Assembly: GCA_014871385.1 (NCBI GenBank) | Contig: CM026425.1 | Coordinates: 1,240,001 to 1,304,000, forward strand | DNA from: Ceratodon purpureus | Lineage: Eukaryota; Streptophyta; Bryopsida; Pseudoditrichales; Ditrichaceae | DNA length: 64,000 nt | Reading direction: 5' to 3' | Part shown: one piece after another, positions 37,461 to 50,513 of the stretch | Numbering within the stretch: the stretch's first letter is position 1 | How the letters are laid out: the number at the start of each line of letters is the position of its first letter | Notes under the pieces: model-generated | What the model saw: only the letters and a program-made list of their open reading frames with translations | What the model was told of the DNA's origin: nothing | The model's database searches: none | Made by a program: the position numbers and the translations under genes

Positions 37461-40400
37461 ATGGCTACATTTGAGAGTGAGAGTGCTAGGACCACTGACA
37501 AGTTCAAGGGGGAGAACTTTAGCCTTTGGAAGTTCAAGATGGAGATGGTGTTGGAGTCCATGGACCTTTGGGAGATTGTAGAAGGCACCGAGAAGCCTCC
37601 ACCAAGTGAAGACGACGATGAGGAGGGCATCAAGATGGATCCAAAGGCTATCAAGGATTACAATCGCCGTGTGAAGAAGGCCATGTCCGTGATAGGGCTG
37701 AATTTGGTGGACAACCAACTTGCCCACATTCGGAATTGCAAAGGGCCAACGGAAGCATGGAAGACATTGTGCAACATCCATGAGACAAAGAGCTTGTCCA
37801 ACATTCTCTTTATTCGTCGCAAGTTCATTACCATCAAGATGCAAGAAGGTGATGACATGCTTACCCACATCAACCATGTGAGAGACCTTGCGGATCAACT
37901 CAATTGTTTGGATGTGCCCGTCAAAGATGACGATGTTGTCATGACCTTGCTTGAGAGCTTGCCACCTTGCTTTGAGAACTTGATCACGGCCTTGGAGAGG
38001 TTGCGGTTTGAAGACCTTACCATGGAGTTTGTGACGGCAAGGATGATGCAAGTGTCCAAGCGCAAGGAGAAGGAGCGTCATGGAGATGATGCGGCTTTGG
38101 TATCAAGGGAAAACAAGGGGAGTAGCTCATTCTCACGCGGAGAGCCAAAGGTGTGTTACAATTGTGGCAAGCCGGGCCACATTGCAAGACATTTCTACAA
38201 GGTAAAGAAGTGCGAGCAAAACAATGCAAACCAAACCAAAGGCAAGGAGGGTGCCAACCATGCAAAGGATGAAGATGACTATGCCTTTGCAACACAAGAT
38301 GGACTCTATTCCAAGTCCATTTGCAAGTGGATCATGGATTCGGGTGCTACAAAGCACATGACACCTTATAGGGCGGCATTTGACACATACGAGGTAATTT
38401 CACCACGCAATGTGCATTTGGGTGATGATAGTGTTGTGCAAGCCATTGGAATGGGTTCCATAGGTGTTGAGGTGCTTGAAAGGGGGCTTTTGAAGAAGGT
38501 GACTATGAAGGATGTCCTTCATGTGCCCAAGTTGCAAGCAAACTTGCTCTCGGTGAGCAAGCTTGTGTCTAGTGGATTCAAGGTGCTATTCAATGTGGAG
38601 GGGTGCACATTGAAGGCTCCAAATGGCAATGTGCTTGCAAAGGCACCTCGTGAAGGCTACTTGTATCAAGTGACCTTCATCAAGGTCTTTGAAGCGGATT
38701 CGGCAAAGGTGGCGCAATCATCATCGAAGAGTGGTGCAACGGAGGTTTGGCATCGGCGACTTGGTCATTTGAATGCAAGGAGTGTGCGCTTTCTTCAAAG
38801 CATGGTAAGCGGCATGAACCTTGGCAAAGATGACTTGTCCATGTCGTTTTGTGAAGGGTGTGTGCAAGGCAAGCAACATAGGGCACCATTTCCAAAGGAT
38901 GGAGGGACACGTGCGTCAAAGCCATTGGGGATTGTGCATTCGGATGTGTGCGGTCCTATGAGGACCACATCCATGGGTGGTGCAAGGTACTTTGTGACCT
39001 TCATTGATGACTTTTCAAGGCGAGTGTGGTTGTACACCTTGAAGACCAAGGGGGAGTGCCTTGAGAAGTTCAAGGAGTTCAAGGCACTTGCGGAGACGCA
39101 ATCGGAGCACAAGATCAAGGTATTCCGATCGGACAATGGAGGGGAGTTCATCTCCAAGGCCTTCCAACGCTACTTAAAGAAGCATGGCATCCAACGACAA
39201 CCATCAACACCATACACACCACAACAAAACGGAGTTGCGGAGCGATCCAATTGCACCATTGTGGGGATGGCAAGGAGCATGCTTCATTCTTGAAAGCACT
39301 CAAGCTTTCATTTTGAGCAGAAGCGGTTGCCAATGGAGTGTACATTTGCAATTGGTGCTACACTGGTGCTCTTGTAAGCATCACTCCACAAGAGGCTTGG
39401 AGTGGCCGCAAGCCATGCATTGCACACATGCGTGTGTTTGGATGCATTGCTTATGCCGAGGTGGTTGATGCAAAGAGAGGTAAGCTTGATGCTAAGGGTA
39501 CCAAGTGCTTGTTTCTTGGGTATTGTGAGGGAACCAAGGCGTATCGTCTCATGTGCATTGAGACTAGGAAAATCATCAAGAGCGGTGATGTTGTGTTTGA
39601 TCAAGAGAGCATTAGTATTGGTGATGGTTTGGAGATGAGTCCAAGTGGGAGTAGTGAGGCACCTTTGTTGGTGTTGGTGGACGAATCTTCCAAACCAACT
39701 TCTTCTAGTGACCATGAGGATGCCAAGAAGGACTAGGAGGAGGATGAAGAAGAAGAGGAGGAGGAGACAAGCGAGGCGCATTCACCAACATCGTCATCAA
39801 GAGAAGGTGAAGGAGAGGGAGGCAGTCGCTATCCAAGACGAGAATGGCGTCCACTTGGAGAGTGGTGGAAGAACCACATCTTGCTGCAACAAGAAGTGGA
39901 ACGGGCCAATGTGGCCAACATTGAAGATCCATTGAGTTTGTGTGAGGCTTTGCAATCGGAGGATGCAAGCAAGTGGGAGGCGGCCATGCAAGAAGAGTAT
40001 GACTCCCTCATTGCTAATGGAACGTGGGAGTTGGCTCCCCTTCCAAAGGGCCGCAAGAGTGTTGGATGCAAGTGGGTGTTTCGCACCAAGAAGGATGCTA
40101 CGGGAGAAGTTGTGCGCCACAAGGCAAGATTGGTGGCCAAAGGCTTCTTACAAGTTGCGGGAGTGGACTTCCATGAGACCTTTGCTCCCGTGGCCAAGTT
40201 CAACACCATTTGGTGCAGTCGTTGTACGGGCTCAAGCAATCAGCAAGGGCATGGTACTACCGCATTGACTCCTTCTTCATCAAGGAGGGCTTTACAAGGT
40301 GTGAAGCGGATCATTCCTTGAACATCATGCAAACGGGTGAGTTTTTGTTGAAGGTGCTCGTGAATGTAGATAATTTGATCACCTTGTCTATCCTTCTTAT

Positions 40401-40635
40401 CAAGATAGGGTGGCTCAAGGCCATGCTCAAGTGGGAGTTCCAAATGAGTGATCTTGGTGAGTTGAAGTGTTGCCTTGGAGTGGAATTTGAGAGGAACCGC
40501 AAGGCTCGCACCATCACCATGTGCCAAAGGAAGTACATCAAGGAGGTGCTCAAGCGATTCAACATGGAGGATTGCAAGCCCATTGGTACTCCACTTGATG
40601 TGAATCTGAAGTTGATGATGTTGGAGTTTAGCTAG
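37461..40635 (+). pseudogene. Copia gag-pol remnant, unit 2 (variant patch)
   Basis: Same layout, breaks and 3' truncation as unit 1. It differs in a local patch around 38190-38250: the zinc knuckle ends RHF instead of RHC, losing the last metal ligand (38193-38195), and the following residues read YKVKKCEQNN instead of YKAQKWERDN. It also has GATKH for GASKH in the protease site and GSIG for GCIG. Outside this patch it appears almost identical to unit 1 and unit 3. Confidence 0.9.
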
Positions 40636-41045
40636 CTCGTAGTTAAGGCATTGTAAATAGAGTTTGCAATGAGGTAGAATTAGAAGGGGGGGAGTAAAAG
40701 GGGAGAAAAGGTAGAGAGGTGATTTACCACATGGTGCACATGTGACATGAGTAGGTGAGGAGATAAGGACCAGCCCACTTGCATTGACTAAGCCAAGTCA
40801 ATGATATGCTTGGAAGGACAAGTGGGTGGTGGCTAAGTCTTAGGGGCGGCCATGAGTGCCACGTGTCCTAAAGGGACTTGCAAGTGGCTTGGAATGTCCC
40901 TTGAGAGTCCTTAGAGATGTGCAACCAAGTACTATAAGTAAAGAGCTTCGAAAGAAGCTCATATCTCACTCCATTCATTGCTTGTACTACTTTGTGTGCT
41001 ACACTTGTCAGAGCAACCATCTCTCTTCTTGTTTTAACTTCAATA
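40619..41045 (+). repeat. LTR 3 (shared, inner)
   Basis: No difference from LTR 2 was noticed by eye over 427 bp, and it has the same truncation junction at its left side. Confidence 0.9.
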
Positions 41046-41139
41046 GGTTATGGGCCCACTCATGTGAGTTGCAAGTGAGAGTTCTTTGGTTGCTAAGTAG
41101 TTTGGAGGAGGTCTTGTGAGGCATTGTGTGTGTGAGAGT

Positions 41140-41319
41140 TACAAGGGCTGATTTGGAGCATTGGAGGTGCACATGGGCTGATTTAGAGCTTTGGAGGTGC
41201 ACAAATGCTCATTTGGAGCTTTGGAGGTGCACAAGGGCTCATTTGGAGCATTGAAGGTATATAAGGGCTGATTTGGAGCCTTTGAGGTGCACAAGGGTTG
41301 ATTTGGAGATTTGGAAGGC
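41140..41319 (+). repeat. Leader minisatellite, unit 3 (6 x 30 bp)
   Basis: Same six-copy pattern as unit 2. Confidence 0.88.
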
Positions 41320-41845
41320 ACATAGAGTTGCAAGAGTGGTGGAGGTGCTCATTCAAAGCTATTGGACCTTGTAAATGCTCATATATTGTGGATGTGCTTG
41401 CTTGCTCTCTAAAGGTGCTAATTTGAGTGATTGAGGTGCATAAGATGCACATTGGAGTCTAGGTGATGCTCTTGTAAGTCATTCAAGGCCATCTTTGCAT
41501 GTAGGAGCAAAGAAAGGGGAGGTATACTTGGATGAGGTGCAAAGGTTTGCATTTGAGTTCATTGTGAGAGGACTTGAGTACTTCAAATGAACCATTGCAC
41601 ATTTGAGCTAAAAGGGACTCAATTTGATTGATTGGAGTGTGCACTCACACACTAGGGCCTTATAAGGGCTGATTTGCTAGTGGGAGGTGCTTATATGAGT
41701 ATGAGAGCCTTGTAGGGGCTGATGTGAGTGTGAGAGGTGTGTACAAACACCTTGGAGTCTAGAAGGGGCTCAAAGTGAGTGTAGAGGTGCCAATAGTGCA
41801 CATTGAGAGCTTGGAGGGGCTGATCTTGGCATATTGAGTGTCACC

Positions 41846-44800
41846 ATGGCTACATTTGAGAGTGAGAGTGCTAGGACCACTGACAAGTTCAAGGGGGAGA
41901 ACTTTAGCCTTTGGAAGTTCAAGATGGAGATGGTGTTGGAGTCCATGGACCTTTGGGAGATTGTAGAAGGCACCGAGAAGCCTCCACCAAGTGAAGACGA
42001 CGATGAGGAGGGCATCAAGATGGATCCAAAGGCTATCAAGGATTACAATCGCCGTGTGAAGAAGGCCATGTCCGTGATAGGGCTGAATTTGGTGGACAAC
42101 CAACTTGCCCACATTCGGAATTGCAAAGGGCCAACGGAAGCATGGAAGACATTGTGCAACATCCATGAGACAAAGAGCTTGTCCAACATTCTCTTTATTC
42201 GTCGCAAGTTCATTACCATCAAGATGCAAGAAGGTGATGACATGCTTACCCACATCAACCATGTGAGAGACCTTGCGGATCAACTCAATTGTTTGGATGT
42301 GCCCGTCAAAGATGACGATGTTGTCATGACCTTGCTTGAGAGCTTGCCACCTTGCTTTGAGAACTTGATCACGGCCTTGGAGAGGTTGCGGTTTGAAGAC
42401 CTTACCATGGAGTTTGTGACGGCAAGGATGATGCAAGTGTCCAAGCGCAAGGAGAAGGAGCGTCATGGAGATGATGCGGCTTTGGTATCAAGGGAAAACA
42501 AGGGGAGTAGCTCATTCTCACGCGGAGAGCCAAAGGTGTGTTACAATTGTGGCAAGCCGGGCCACATTGCAAGACATTGCTACAAGGCACAGAAGTGGGA
42601 GCGGGACAATGCAACCCAAGCCAAAGACAAGGAGGGTGCCAACCATGCAAAGGATGAAGATGACTACGCCTTTGCAACACAAGATGGACTCTATTCCAAG
42701 TCCATTTGCAAGTGGATCATGGATTCGGGTGCTTCAAAGCACATGACACCTTATAGGGCGGCATTTGACACATACGAGGTAATTTCACCACGCAATGTGC
42801 ATTTGGGTGATGATAGTGTTGTGCAAGCCATTGGAATGGGTTGCATTGGTGTTGAGGTGCTTGAAAGGGGGCTTTTGAAGAAGGTGACTATGAAGGATGT
42901 CCTTCATGTGCCCAAGTTGCAAGCAAACTTGCTCTCGGTGAGCAAGCTTGTGTCTAGTGGATTCAAGGTGCTATTCAATGTGGAGGGGTGCACATTGAAG
43001 GCTCCAAATGGCAATGTGCTTGCAAAGGCACCTCGTGAAGGCTACTTGTATCAAGTGACCTTCATCAAGGTCTTTGAAGCGGATTCGGCAAAGGTGGCGC
43101 AATCATCATCGAAGAGTGGTGCAACGGAGGTTTGGCATCGGCGACTTGGTCATTTGAATGCAAGGAGTGTGCGCTTTCTTCAAAGCATGGTAAGCGGCAT
43201 GAACCTTGGCAAAGATGACTTGTCCATGTCGTTTTGTGAAGGGTGTGTGCAAGGCAAGCAACATAGGGCACCATTTCCAAAGGATGGAGGGACACGTGCG
43301 TCAAAGCCATTGGGGATTGTGCATTCGGATGTGTGCGGTCCTATGAGGACCACATCCATGGGTGGTGCAAGGTACTTTGTGACCTTCATTGATGACTTTT
43401 CAAGGCGAGTGTGGTTGTACACCTTGAAGACCAAGGGGGAGTGCCTTGAGAAGTTCAAGGAGTTCAAGGCACTTGCGGAGACGCAATCGGAGCACAAGAT
43501 CAAGGTATTCCGATCGGACAATGGAGGGGAGTTCATCTCCAAGGCCTTCCAACGCTACTTAAAGAAGCATGGCATCCAACGACAACCATCAACACCATAC
43601 ACACCACAACAAAACGGAGTTGCGGAGCGATCCAATTGCACCATTGTGGGGATGGCAAGGAGCATGCTTCATTCTTGAAAGCACTCAAGCTTTCATTTTG
43701 AGCAGAAGCGGTTGCCAATGGAGTGTACATTTGCAATTGGTGCTACACTGGTGCTCTTGTAAGCATCACTCCACAAGAGGCTTGGAGTGGCCGCAAGCCA
43801 TGCATTGCACACATGCGTGTGTTTGGATGCATTGCTTATGCCGAGGTGGTTGATGCAAAGAGAGGTAAGCTTGATGCTAAGGGTACCAAGTGCTTGTTTC
43901 TTGGGTATTGTGAGGGAACCAAGGCGTATCGTCTCATGTGCATTGAGACTAGGAAAATCATCAAGAGCGGTGATGTTGTGTTTGATCAAGAGAGCATTAG
44001 TATTGGTGATGGTTTGGAGATGAGTCCAAGTGGGAGTAGTGAGGCACCTTTGTTGGTGTTGGTGGACGAATCTTCCAAACCAACTTCTTCTAGTGACCAT
44101 GAGGATGCCAAGAAGGACTAGGAGGAGGATGAAGAAGAAGAGGAGGAGGAGACAAGCGAGGCGCATTCACCAACATCGTCATCTAGAAAAGCTGAAGGGG
44201 AAGGAAAGGAAGGCACTCTTTATCCACGACGAGTACAACGTCCACTTGGAGAGTGGTGGAAGAACCACATCTTGCTGCAACAAGAAGTGGAACGGGCCAA
44301 TGTGGCCAACATTGAAGATCCATTGAGTTTGTGTGAGGCTTTGCAATCGGAGGATGCAAGCAAGTGGGAGGCGGCCATGCAAGAAGAGTATGACTCCCTC
44401 ATTGCTAATGGAACGTGGGAGTTGGCTCCCCTTCCAAAGGGCCGCAAGAGTGTTGGATGCAAGTGGGTGTTTCGCACCAAGAAGGATGCTACGGGAGAAG
44501 TTGTGCGCCACAAGGCAAGATTGGTGGCCAAAGGCTTCTTACAAGTTGCGGGAGTGGACTTCCATGAGACCTTTGCTCCCGTGGCCAAGTTCAACACCAT
44601 TTGGTGCAGTCGTTGTACGGGCTCAAGCAATCAGCAAGGGCATGGTACTACCGCATTGACTCCTTCTTCATCAAGGAGGGCTTTACAAGGTGTGAAGCGG
44701 ATCATTCCTTGAACATCATGCAAACGGGTGAGTTTTTGTTGAAGGTGCTCGTGAATGTAGATAATTTGATCACCTTGTCTATCCTTCTTATCAAGATAGG

Positions 44801-45026
44801 GTGGCTCAAGGCCATGCTCAAGTGGGAGTTCCAAATGAGTGATCTTGGTGAGTTGAAGTGTTGCCTTGGAGTGGAATTTGAGAGGAACCGCAAGGCTCGC
44901 ACCATCACCATGTGCCAAAGGAAGTACATCAAGGAGGTGCTCAAGCGATTCAACATGGAGGATTGCAACCCCATTGGTACTCCACTTGATGTGAATCTGA
45001 AGTTGATGATGTTGGAGTTTAGCTAG
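41846..45026 (+). pseudogene. Copia gag-pol remnant, unit 3
   Basis: The gag-integrase frame (to 43678) has the same translation as unit 1, including the intact zinc knuckle and GASKH. The acidic linker after the TAG at 44119-44121 differs: it carries a 6-bp longer version (reading AEGEGKEGTLYPRRVQ) shared with unit 4, in place of the version in units 1 and 2. One further change near the 3' end gives DCNP instead of DCKP. The RT core deletion, NVDN site and 3' truncation are as in units 1 and 2. Confidence 0.9.
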
Positions 45027-45436
45027 CTCGTAGTTAAGGCATTGTAAATAGAGTTTGCAATGAGGTAGAATTAGAAGGGGGGGAGTAAAAGGGGAGAAAA
45101 GGTAGAGAGGTGATTTACCACATGGTGCACATGTGACATGAGTAGGTGAGGAGATAAGGACCAGCCCACTTGCATTGACTAAGCCAAGTCAATGATATGC
45201 TTGGAAGGACAAGTGGGTGGTGGCTAAGTCTTAGGGGCGGCCATGAGTGCCACGTGTCCTAAAGGGACTTGCAAGTGGCTTGGAATGTCCCTTGAGAGTC
45301 CTTAGAGATGTGCAACCAAGTACTATAAGTAAAGAGCTTCGAAAGAAGCTCATATCTCACTCCATTCATTGCTTGTACTACTTTGTGTGCTACACTTGTC
45401 AGAGCAACCATCTCTCTTCTTGTTTTAACTTCAATA
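45010..45436 (+). repeat. LTR 4 (shared, inner)
   Basis: 427 bp, same sequence type as LTR 2 and LTR 3 including the seven-G run. Confidence 0.9.
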
Positions 45437-45530
45437 GGTTATGGGCCCACTCATGTGAGTTGCAAGTGAGAGTTCTTTGGTTGCTAAGTAGTTTGGAGGA
45501 GGTCTTGTGAGGCATTGTGTGTGTGAGAGT

Positions 45531-45710
45531 TACAAGGGCTGATTTGGAGCATTGGAGGTGCACATGGGCTGATTTAGAGCTTTGGAGGTGCACAAATGCT
45601 CATTTGGAGCTTTGGAGGTGCACAAGGGCTCATTTGGAGCATTGAAGGTATATAAGGGCTGATTTGGAGCCTTTGAGGTGCACAAGGGTTGATTTGGAGA
45701 TTTGGAAGGC
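45531..45710 (+). repeat. Leader minisatellite, unit 4 (6 x 30 bp)
   Basis: Six copies as in units 2 and 3. The leader just after it (45740-46060) has several base changes not seen in the other units. Confidence 0.88.
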
Positions 45711-46236
45711 ACATAGAGTTGCAAGAGTGGTGGAGGTGCTCATTCAAAGCTTTTGGACCTTGTAAATGCTCATATATTGTGGATGTGCTTCCTTGCTCTC
45801 TAAAGGTGCTGATTTGAGTGTTTGAGGTGCATAAGATGCACATTGGAGTCTAGGTGATGCTCTTTGAAGTCATTCAAGGCCATCTTTGCATGTAGGAGCA
45901 AAGAAAGGGGAGGTATACTTGAGTGAGCTGCAAAGGTTTGCATTTGAGTTCATTGTGAGAGGACTTGAGTGCTTCAAATGAACCATTGCACATTTGAGCT
46001 AGAAGGGACTAAATCTGATTGATTGGAGTGTACACTCACAAACAAGGGCCTTATAAGGGCTGATTTGCTAGTGGGAGGTGCTTACATGAGTATGAGAGCC
46101 TTGTAGGGGCTGATGTGAGTGTGAGAGGTGTGTACAAACACCTTGGAGTCTAGAAGGGGCTCAAAGTGAGTGTAGAGGTGCCAATAGTGCACATTGAGAG
46201 CTTGGAGGGGCTGATCTTGGCATATTGAGTGTCACC

Positions 46237-49200
46237 ATGGCTACATTTGAGAGTGAGAGTGCTAGGACCACTGACAAGTTCAAGGGGGAGAACTTTAGCC
46301 TTTGGAAGTTCAAGATGGAGATGGTGTTGGAGTCCATGGACCTTTGGGAGATTGTAGAAGGCACCGAGAAGCCTCCACCAAGTGAAGACGACGATGAGGA
46401 GGGCATCAAGATGGATCCAAAGGCTATCAAGGATTACAATCGCCGTGTGAAGAAGGCCATGTCCGTGATAGGGCTGAATTTGGTGGACAACCAACTTGCC
46501 CACATTCGGAATTGCAAAGGGCCAACGGAAGCATGGAAGACATTGTGCAACATCCATGAGACAAAGAGCTTGTCCAACATTCTCTTTATTCGTCGCAAGT
46601 TCATTACCATCAAGATGCAAGAAGGTGATGACATGCTTACCCACATCAACCATGTGAGAGACCTTGCGGATCAACTCAATTGTTTGGATGTGCCCGTCAA
46701 AGATGACGATGTTGTCATGACCTTGCTTGAGAGCTTGCCACCTTGCTTTGAGAACTTGATCACGGCCTTGGAGAGGTTGCGGTTTGAAGACCTTACCATG
46801 GAGTTTGTGACGGCAAGGATGATGCAAGTGTCCAAGCGCAAGGAGAAGGAGCGTCATGGAGATGATGCGGCTTTGGTATCAAGGGAAAACAAGGGGAGTA
46901 GCTCATTCTCACGCGGAGAGCCAAAGGTGTGTTACAATTGTGGCAAGCCGGGCCACATTGCAAGACATTGCTACAAGGCACAGAAGTGGGAGCGGGACAA
47001 TGCAACCCAAGCCAAAGACAAGGAGGGTGCCAACCATGCAAAGGATGAAGATGACTACGCCTTTGCAACACAAGATGGACCCTATTCCAAGTCCATTGGC
47101 AAGTGGATCATGGATTCGGGTGCTACAAAGCACATGACACCTTATAGGGCGGCATTTGACACATATGAGGTAATTTCACCACGCAATGTGCATTTGGGTG
47201 ATGATAGTGTTGTGCAAGCCATTGGAATGGGTTGCATTGTTGTTGAGGTGCTTGAAAAGGGGCGTTTGAAGAAGGTGACCATGAAGGATGTCCTTCATGT
47301 GCCCAAGTTGCAAGCAAACTTGCTCTCGGTGAGCAAGCTTGTGTCTAGTGGATTCAAGGTGCTATTCAATGTGGAGGGGTGCACATTGAAGGCTCCAAAT
47401 GGCAATGTGCTTGCAAAGGCACCTCGTGAAGGCTACTTGTATCAAGTGACCTTCATCAAGGTCTTTGAAGCGGATTCGGCAAAGGTGGCGCAATCATCAT
47501 CGAAGAGTGGTGCAACGGAGGTTTGGCATCGGCGACTTGGTCATTTGAATGCAAGGAGTGTGCGCTTTCTTCAAAGCATGGTAAGCGGCATGAACCTTGG
47601 CAAAGATGACTTGTCCATGTCGTTTTGTGAAGGGTGTGTGCAAGGCAAGCAACATAGGGCACCATTTCCAAAGGATGGAGGGACACGTGCGTCAAAGCCA
47701 TTGGGGATTGTGCATTCGGATGTGTGCGGTCCTATGAGGACCACATCCATGGGTGGTGCAAGGTACTTTGTGACCTTCATTGATGACTTTTCAAGGCGAG
47801 TGTGGTTGTACACCTTGAAGACCAAGGGGGAGTGCCTTGAGAAGTTCAAGGAGTTCAAGGCACTTGCGGAGACGCAATCGGAGCACAAGATCAAGGTTTT
47901 CCGATCGGACAATGGAGGGGAGTTCATCTCCAAGGCCTTCTAACGCTACTTAAAGAAGCATGGCATCCAACGACAACCATCAACACCATACACACCACAA
48001 CAAAACGGAGTTGCGGAGCGATCCAATTGCACCATTGTGGAGATGGCAAGGAGCATGCTTCATTCTTGAAAGGACTCAAGCTTTCATTTTGAGCAGAAGC
48101 GGTTGCCAATGGAGTGTATATTTGCAATTGTTGCTATACTGGTGCTCTTGTTAGCATCACTCCACAAGAGGCTTGGAGTGGCCGCAAGCCATGCATTGCA
48201 CACATGCGTGTGTTTGGATGCATTGCTTATGCCAAGGTGGTTGATGCAAAGAGAGGTAAGCTTGATGCTAAGGGTACCAAGTGCTTGTTTCTTGGGTATT
48301 GTGAGGGAACCAAGGCGTATCGTCTCATGTGCATTGAGACTAGGAAAATCATCAAGAGCGGTGATGTTGTGTTTGATCAAGAGAGCATTAGTATTGGTGA
48401 TGGTTTGGAGATGAGTCCAAGTGGGAGTAGTGAGGCACCTTTGTTGGTGTTGGTGGACGAATCTTCCAAACCAACTTCTTCTAGTGACCATGAGGATGCC
48501 AAGAAGGACTAGGAGGAGGATGAAGAAGAAGAGGAGGAGGAGACAAGCGAGGCGCATTCACCAACATCGTCATCTAGAAAAGCTGAAGGGGAAGGAAAGG
48601 AAGGCACTCTTTATCCACGACGAGTACAACGTCCACTTGGAGAGTGGTGGAAGAACCACATCTCGCTGCAACAGGAAGTGGAAGGGGCCAATGTGGCCAA
48701 CATTGAAGATCCATTGAGTTTGTGTGAGGCTTTGCAATCGGAGGATGCAAGCAAGTGGGAGGCGGCCATGCAAGAAGAGTATGACTCCCTCATTGCTAAT
48801 GGAACGTGGGAGTTGGCTCCCCTTCCAAAGGGCCGCATGAGTGTTGGATGCAAGTGGGTGATTCGCACCAAGAAGGATGCTACGGGAGAAGTTGTGCGCC
48901 ACAAGGCAAGATTGGTGGCCAAAGGCTTCTTACAAGTTGCGGGAGTGGACTTCCATGAGACCTTTGCTCCCGTGGCCAAGTTCAACACCATTCGGTGCAG
49001 TCGTTGTACGGGCTCAAGCAATCAGCAAGGGCATGGTACCACCGCATTGACTCCTTCTTCATCAAGGAGGGCTTTACAAGGTGTGAAGCGGATCATTCCT
49101 TGAACATCATGTAAACGGGTGAGTTTTTGTTGAAGGTGCTCGTGAATGTAGATAATTTGATCACCTTGTCTATCCTTCTTATCAAGATAGGGTGGCTCAA

Positions 49201-50098
49201 GGCCATGCTCAAGTGGGAGTTCCAAATGAGTGATCTAGGTGAGTTGAAGTGTTGCCTTGGAGTGGAATTTGAGAGGAACCGCAAGGCTCGCACCATCACC
49301 ATGTGCCAAAGGAAGTACATCAAGGAGGTGCTCAAGCGATTCAACATGGAGGATTGCAAGCCCATTGGTACTCCACTTGATGTGAATCTGAAGTTGATGA
49401 AGCTCTCGTTGGAGGAGTTTGAGGCCATTGAAGGTGAGATGGAGGGAATTCCATACAAGGCGGGTGTTGGCTCATTGATGTATGCCATGGTGGCCACACG
49501 GCCCGATCTTGCAGTTGCGGTGATCATGGTGTGCCAATTCATGTCTAGGGCTGGTCCGTCACTTTGGAGTGCCGTCAAGAGCATCATGCGGTACTTGCAA
49601 GGTACCTTGGAGTTCAAGTTGTGCCTCGGAGGCATCAACATCGAGTTGAGAAGCTATTGCGATGCAAATTGGGCGGGAGATGCTAACGAGCGCCGTTCAA
49701 CAACGGGGTATGTCTTTTTCGTTGGAGATGGTGCCATTTCATGGAATCGCTAGAAGCAACCAACAATTGCCTTATCCACAACGGAGGCGGAGGAGATGGC
49801 CACTAGCGAAGGCACCAAGGAAGCCATTTGGCTTCGCAAGCTTCTAGGTGATGTCGGGTGTGTCCAAGTTGATGCAATGACCATCATGTGTGATAACCAA
49901 GGGTGCATTGATATTCACCATCACTTCATTCGTGAGAAGTTGGAGAGCGGCGAGATAAGCTTGAGGTATTGCCCAACGGAGGACATGGTGAGGGATGTAT
50001 TGACAAAGGCACTTGCGAAGGAGAGGCACCATCGATTAGTAAAGGCCTTGGGATTGCGAGAAGGTAACTACTCGCAAAGTGGGAGTGTTGGAGTTTAG
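46237..50098 (+). pseudogene. Copia gag-pol remnant, unit 4 (3' end retained)
   Basis: The only unit that keeps the 3' pol: GSLMYAMVATRPDLA, RNase H with YCDANWAGD, STTEAEEMA and CDNQGCID, then FIREKLESGEISL and VLTKAL, ending at 50096-50098 inside LTR 5. It is also the most mutated unit. TAA at 47941-47943 stands where the sisters have CAA, TAA at 49112-49114 again stands where they have CAA, and a TAG at 49751-49753 interrupts RNase H. About 14 residues usual between CDNQG and the H-x-FIREK segment seem to be missing. The RT core deletion and NVDN change are shared with the other units, so both predate the array. A polypurine-like aaagtgggag precedes the 3' LTR. Confidence 0.9.
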
Positions 50099-50513
50099 GT
50101 AGCTCGTAGTTAAGCCATTGTAATTAGAGTTTGCAATGAGGCAGAATTAGAAGAAACGAGGTTAAAGGGGAGAAAAGGGAGAGAGGTGTTTTACCACATG
50201 GTGCACATGTGGCTCGAGTAGTTGAAGAGATAAGGACCAGCCCACTTGCATTGACTAAGCGAAGTCAATGATAAGGTTGGAAGGACAAGTGGGTGGTGGC
50301 TAAGTTTTAGGGCCGGCCAAGAGTGCCACGTGTCCTAGAGGGACTTGCAAGTGGCTTGGAATGTCCCTTGAGAGTCTCGGTAAGATGTGCAACCAATTAC
50401 TACAAGTAAAGAGCTTCATAAGAAGCTCATATCTCACTCCATTCATTGTTTGTACTACTTTGTGGGCTACAATTGTTAGAGCAACAATCTCTCTTCTTCT
50501 TTTAACTTCAGTA
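50086..50513 (+). repeat. LTR 5 (outer right)
   Basis: 428 bp, TGTTGGAGTTTAGG...TTCAGTA. It differs from the inner LTRs (for example agaaacgaggttaaag in place of the G-run). Its right end abuts coding sequence of the minus-strand transposase-like pseudogene at 50514. Confidence 0.9.

Larger units (their letters stand above)
31819..50513 (+). mobile_element. Tandem Ty1/copia array: 4 units, 5 shared LTRs
   Basis: Structure: LTR-body-LTR-body-LTR-body-LTR-body-LTR, all in one orientation. LTRs start at 31819, 36234, 40619, 45010 and 50086. The unit starts ATG 33076, 37461, 41846 and 46237 give spacings of 4385, 4385 and 4391 bp. LTRs begin TGTTGGA and end CAATA or CAGTA; the related copy at 58.2 kb ends CAACA, giving the usual TG...CA with short inverted ends. 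The three inner LTRs look identical, while the two outer ones differ from them and from each other. Units 1-3 lack about 685 bp of 3' coding sequence that unit 4 keeps. Coding order (gag, protease, integrase, RT, RNase H) is Ty1/copia. No unit can encode a working polyprotein. Shared LTRs point to amplification by unequal recombination rather than four insertions. Confidence 0.93.
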
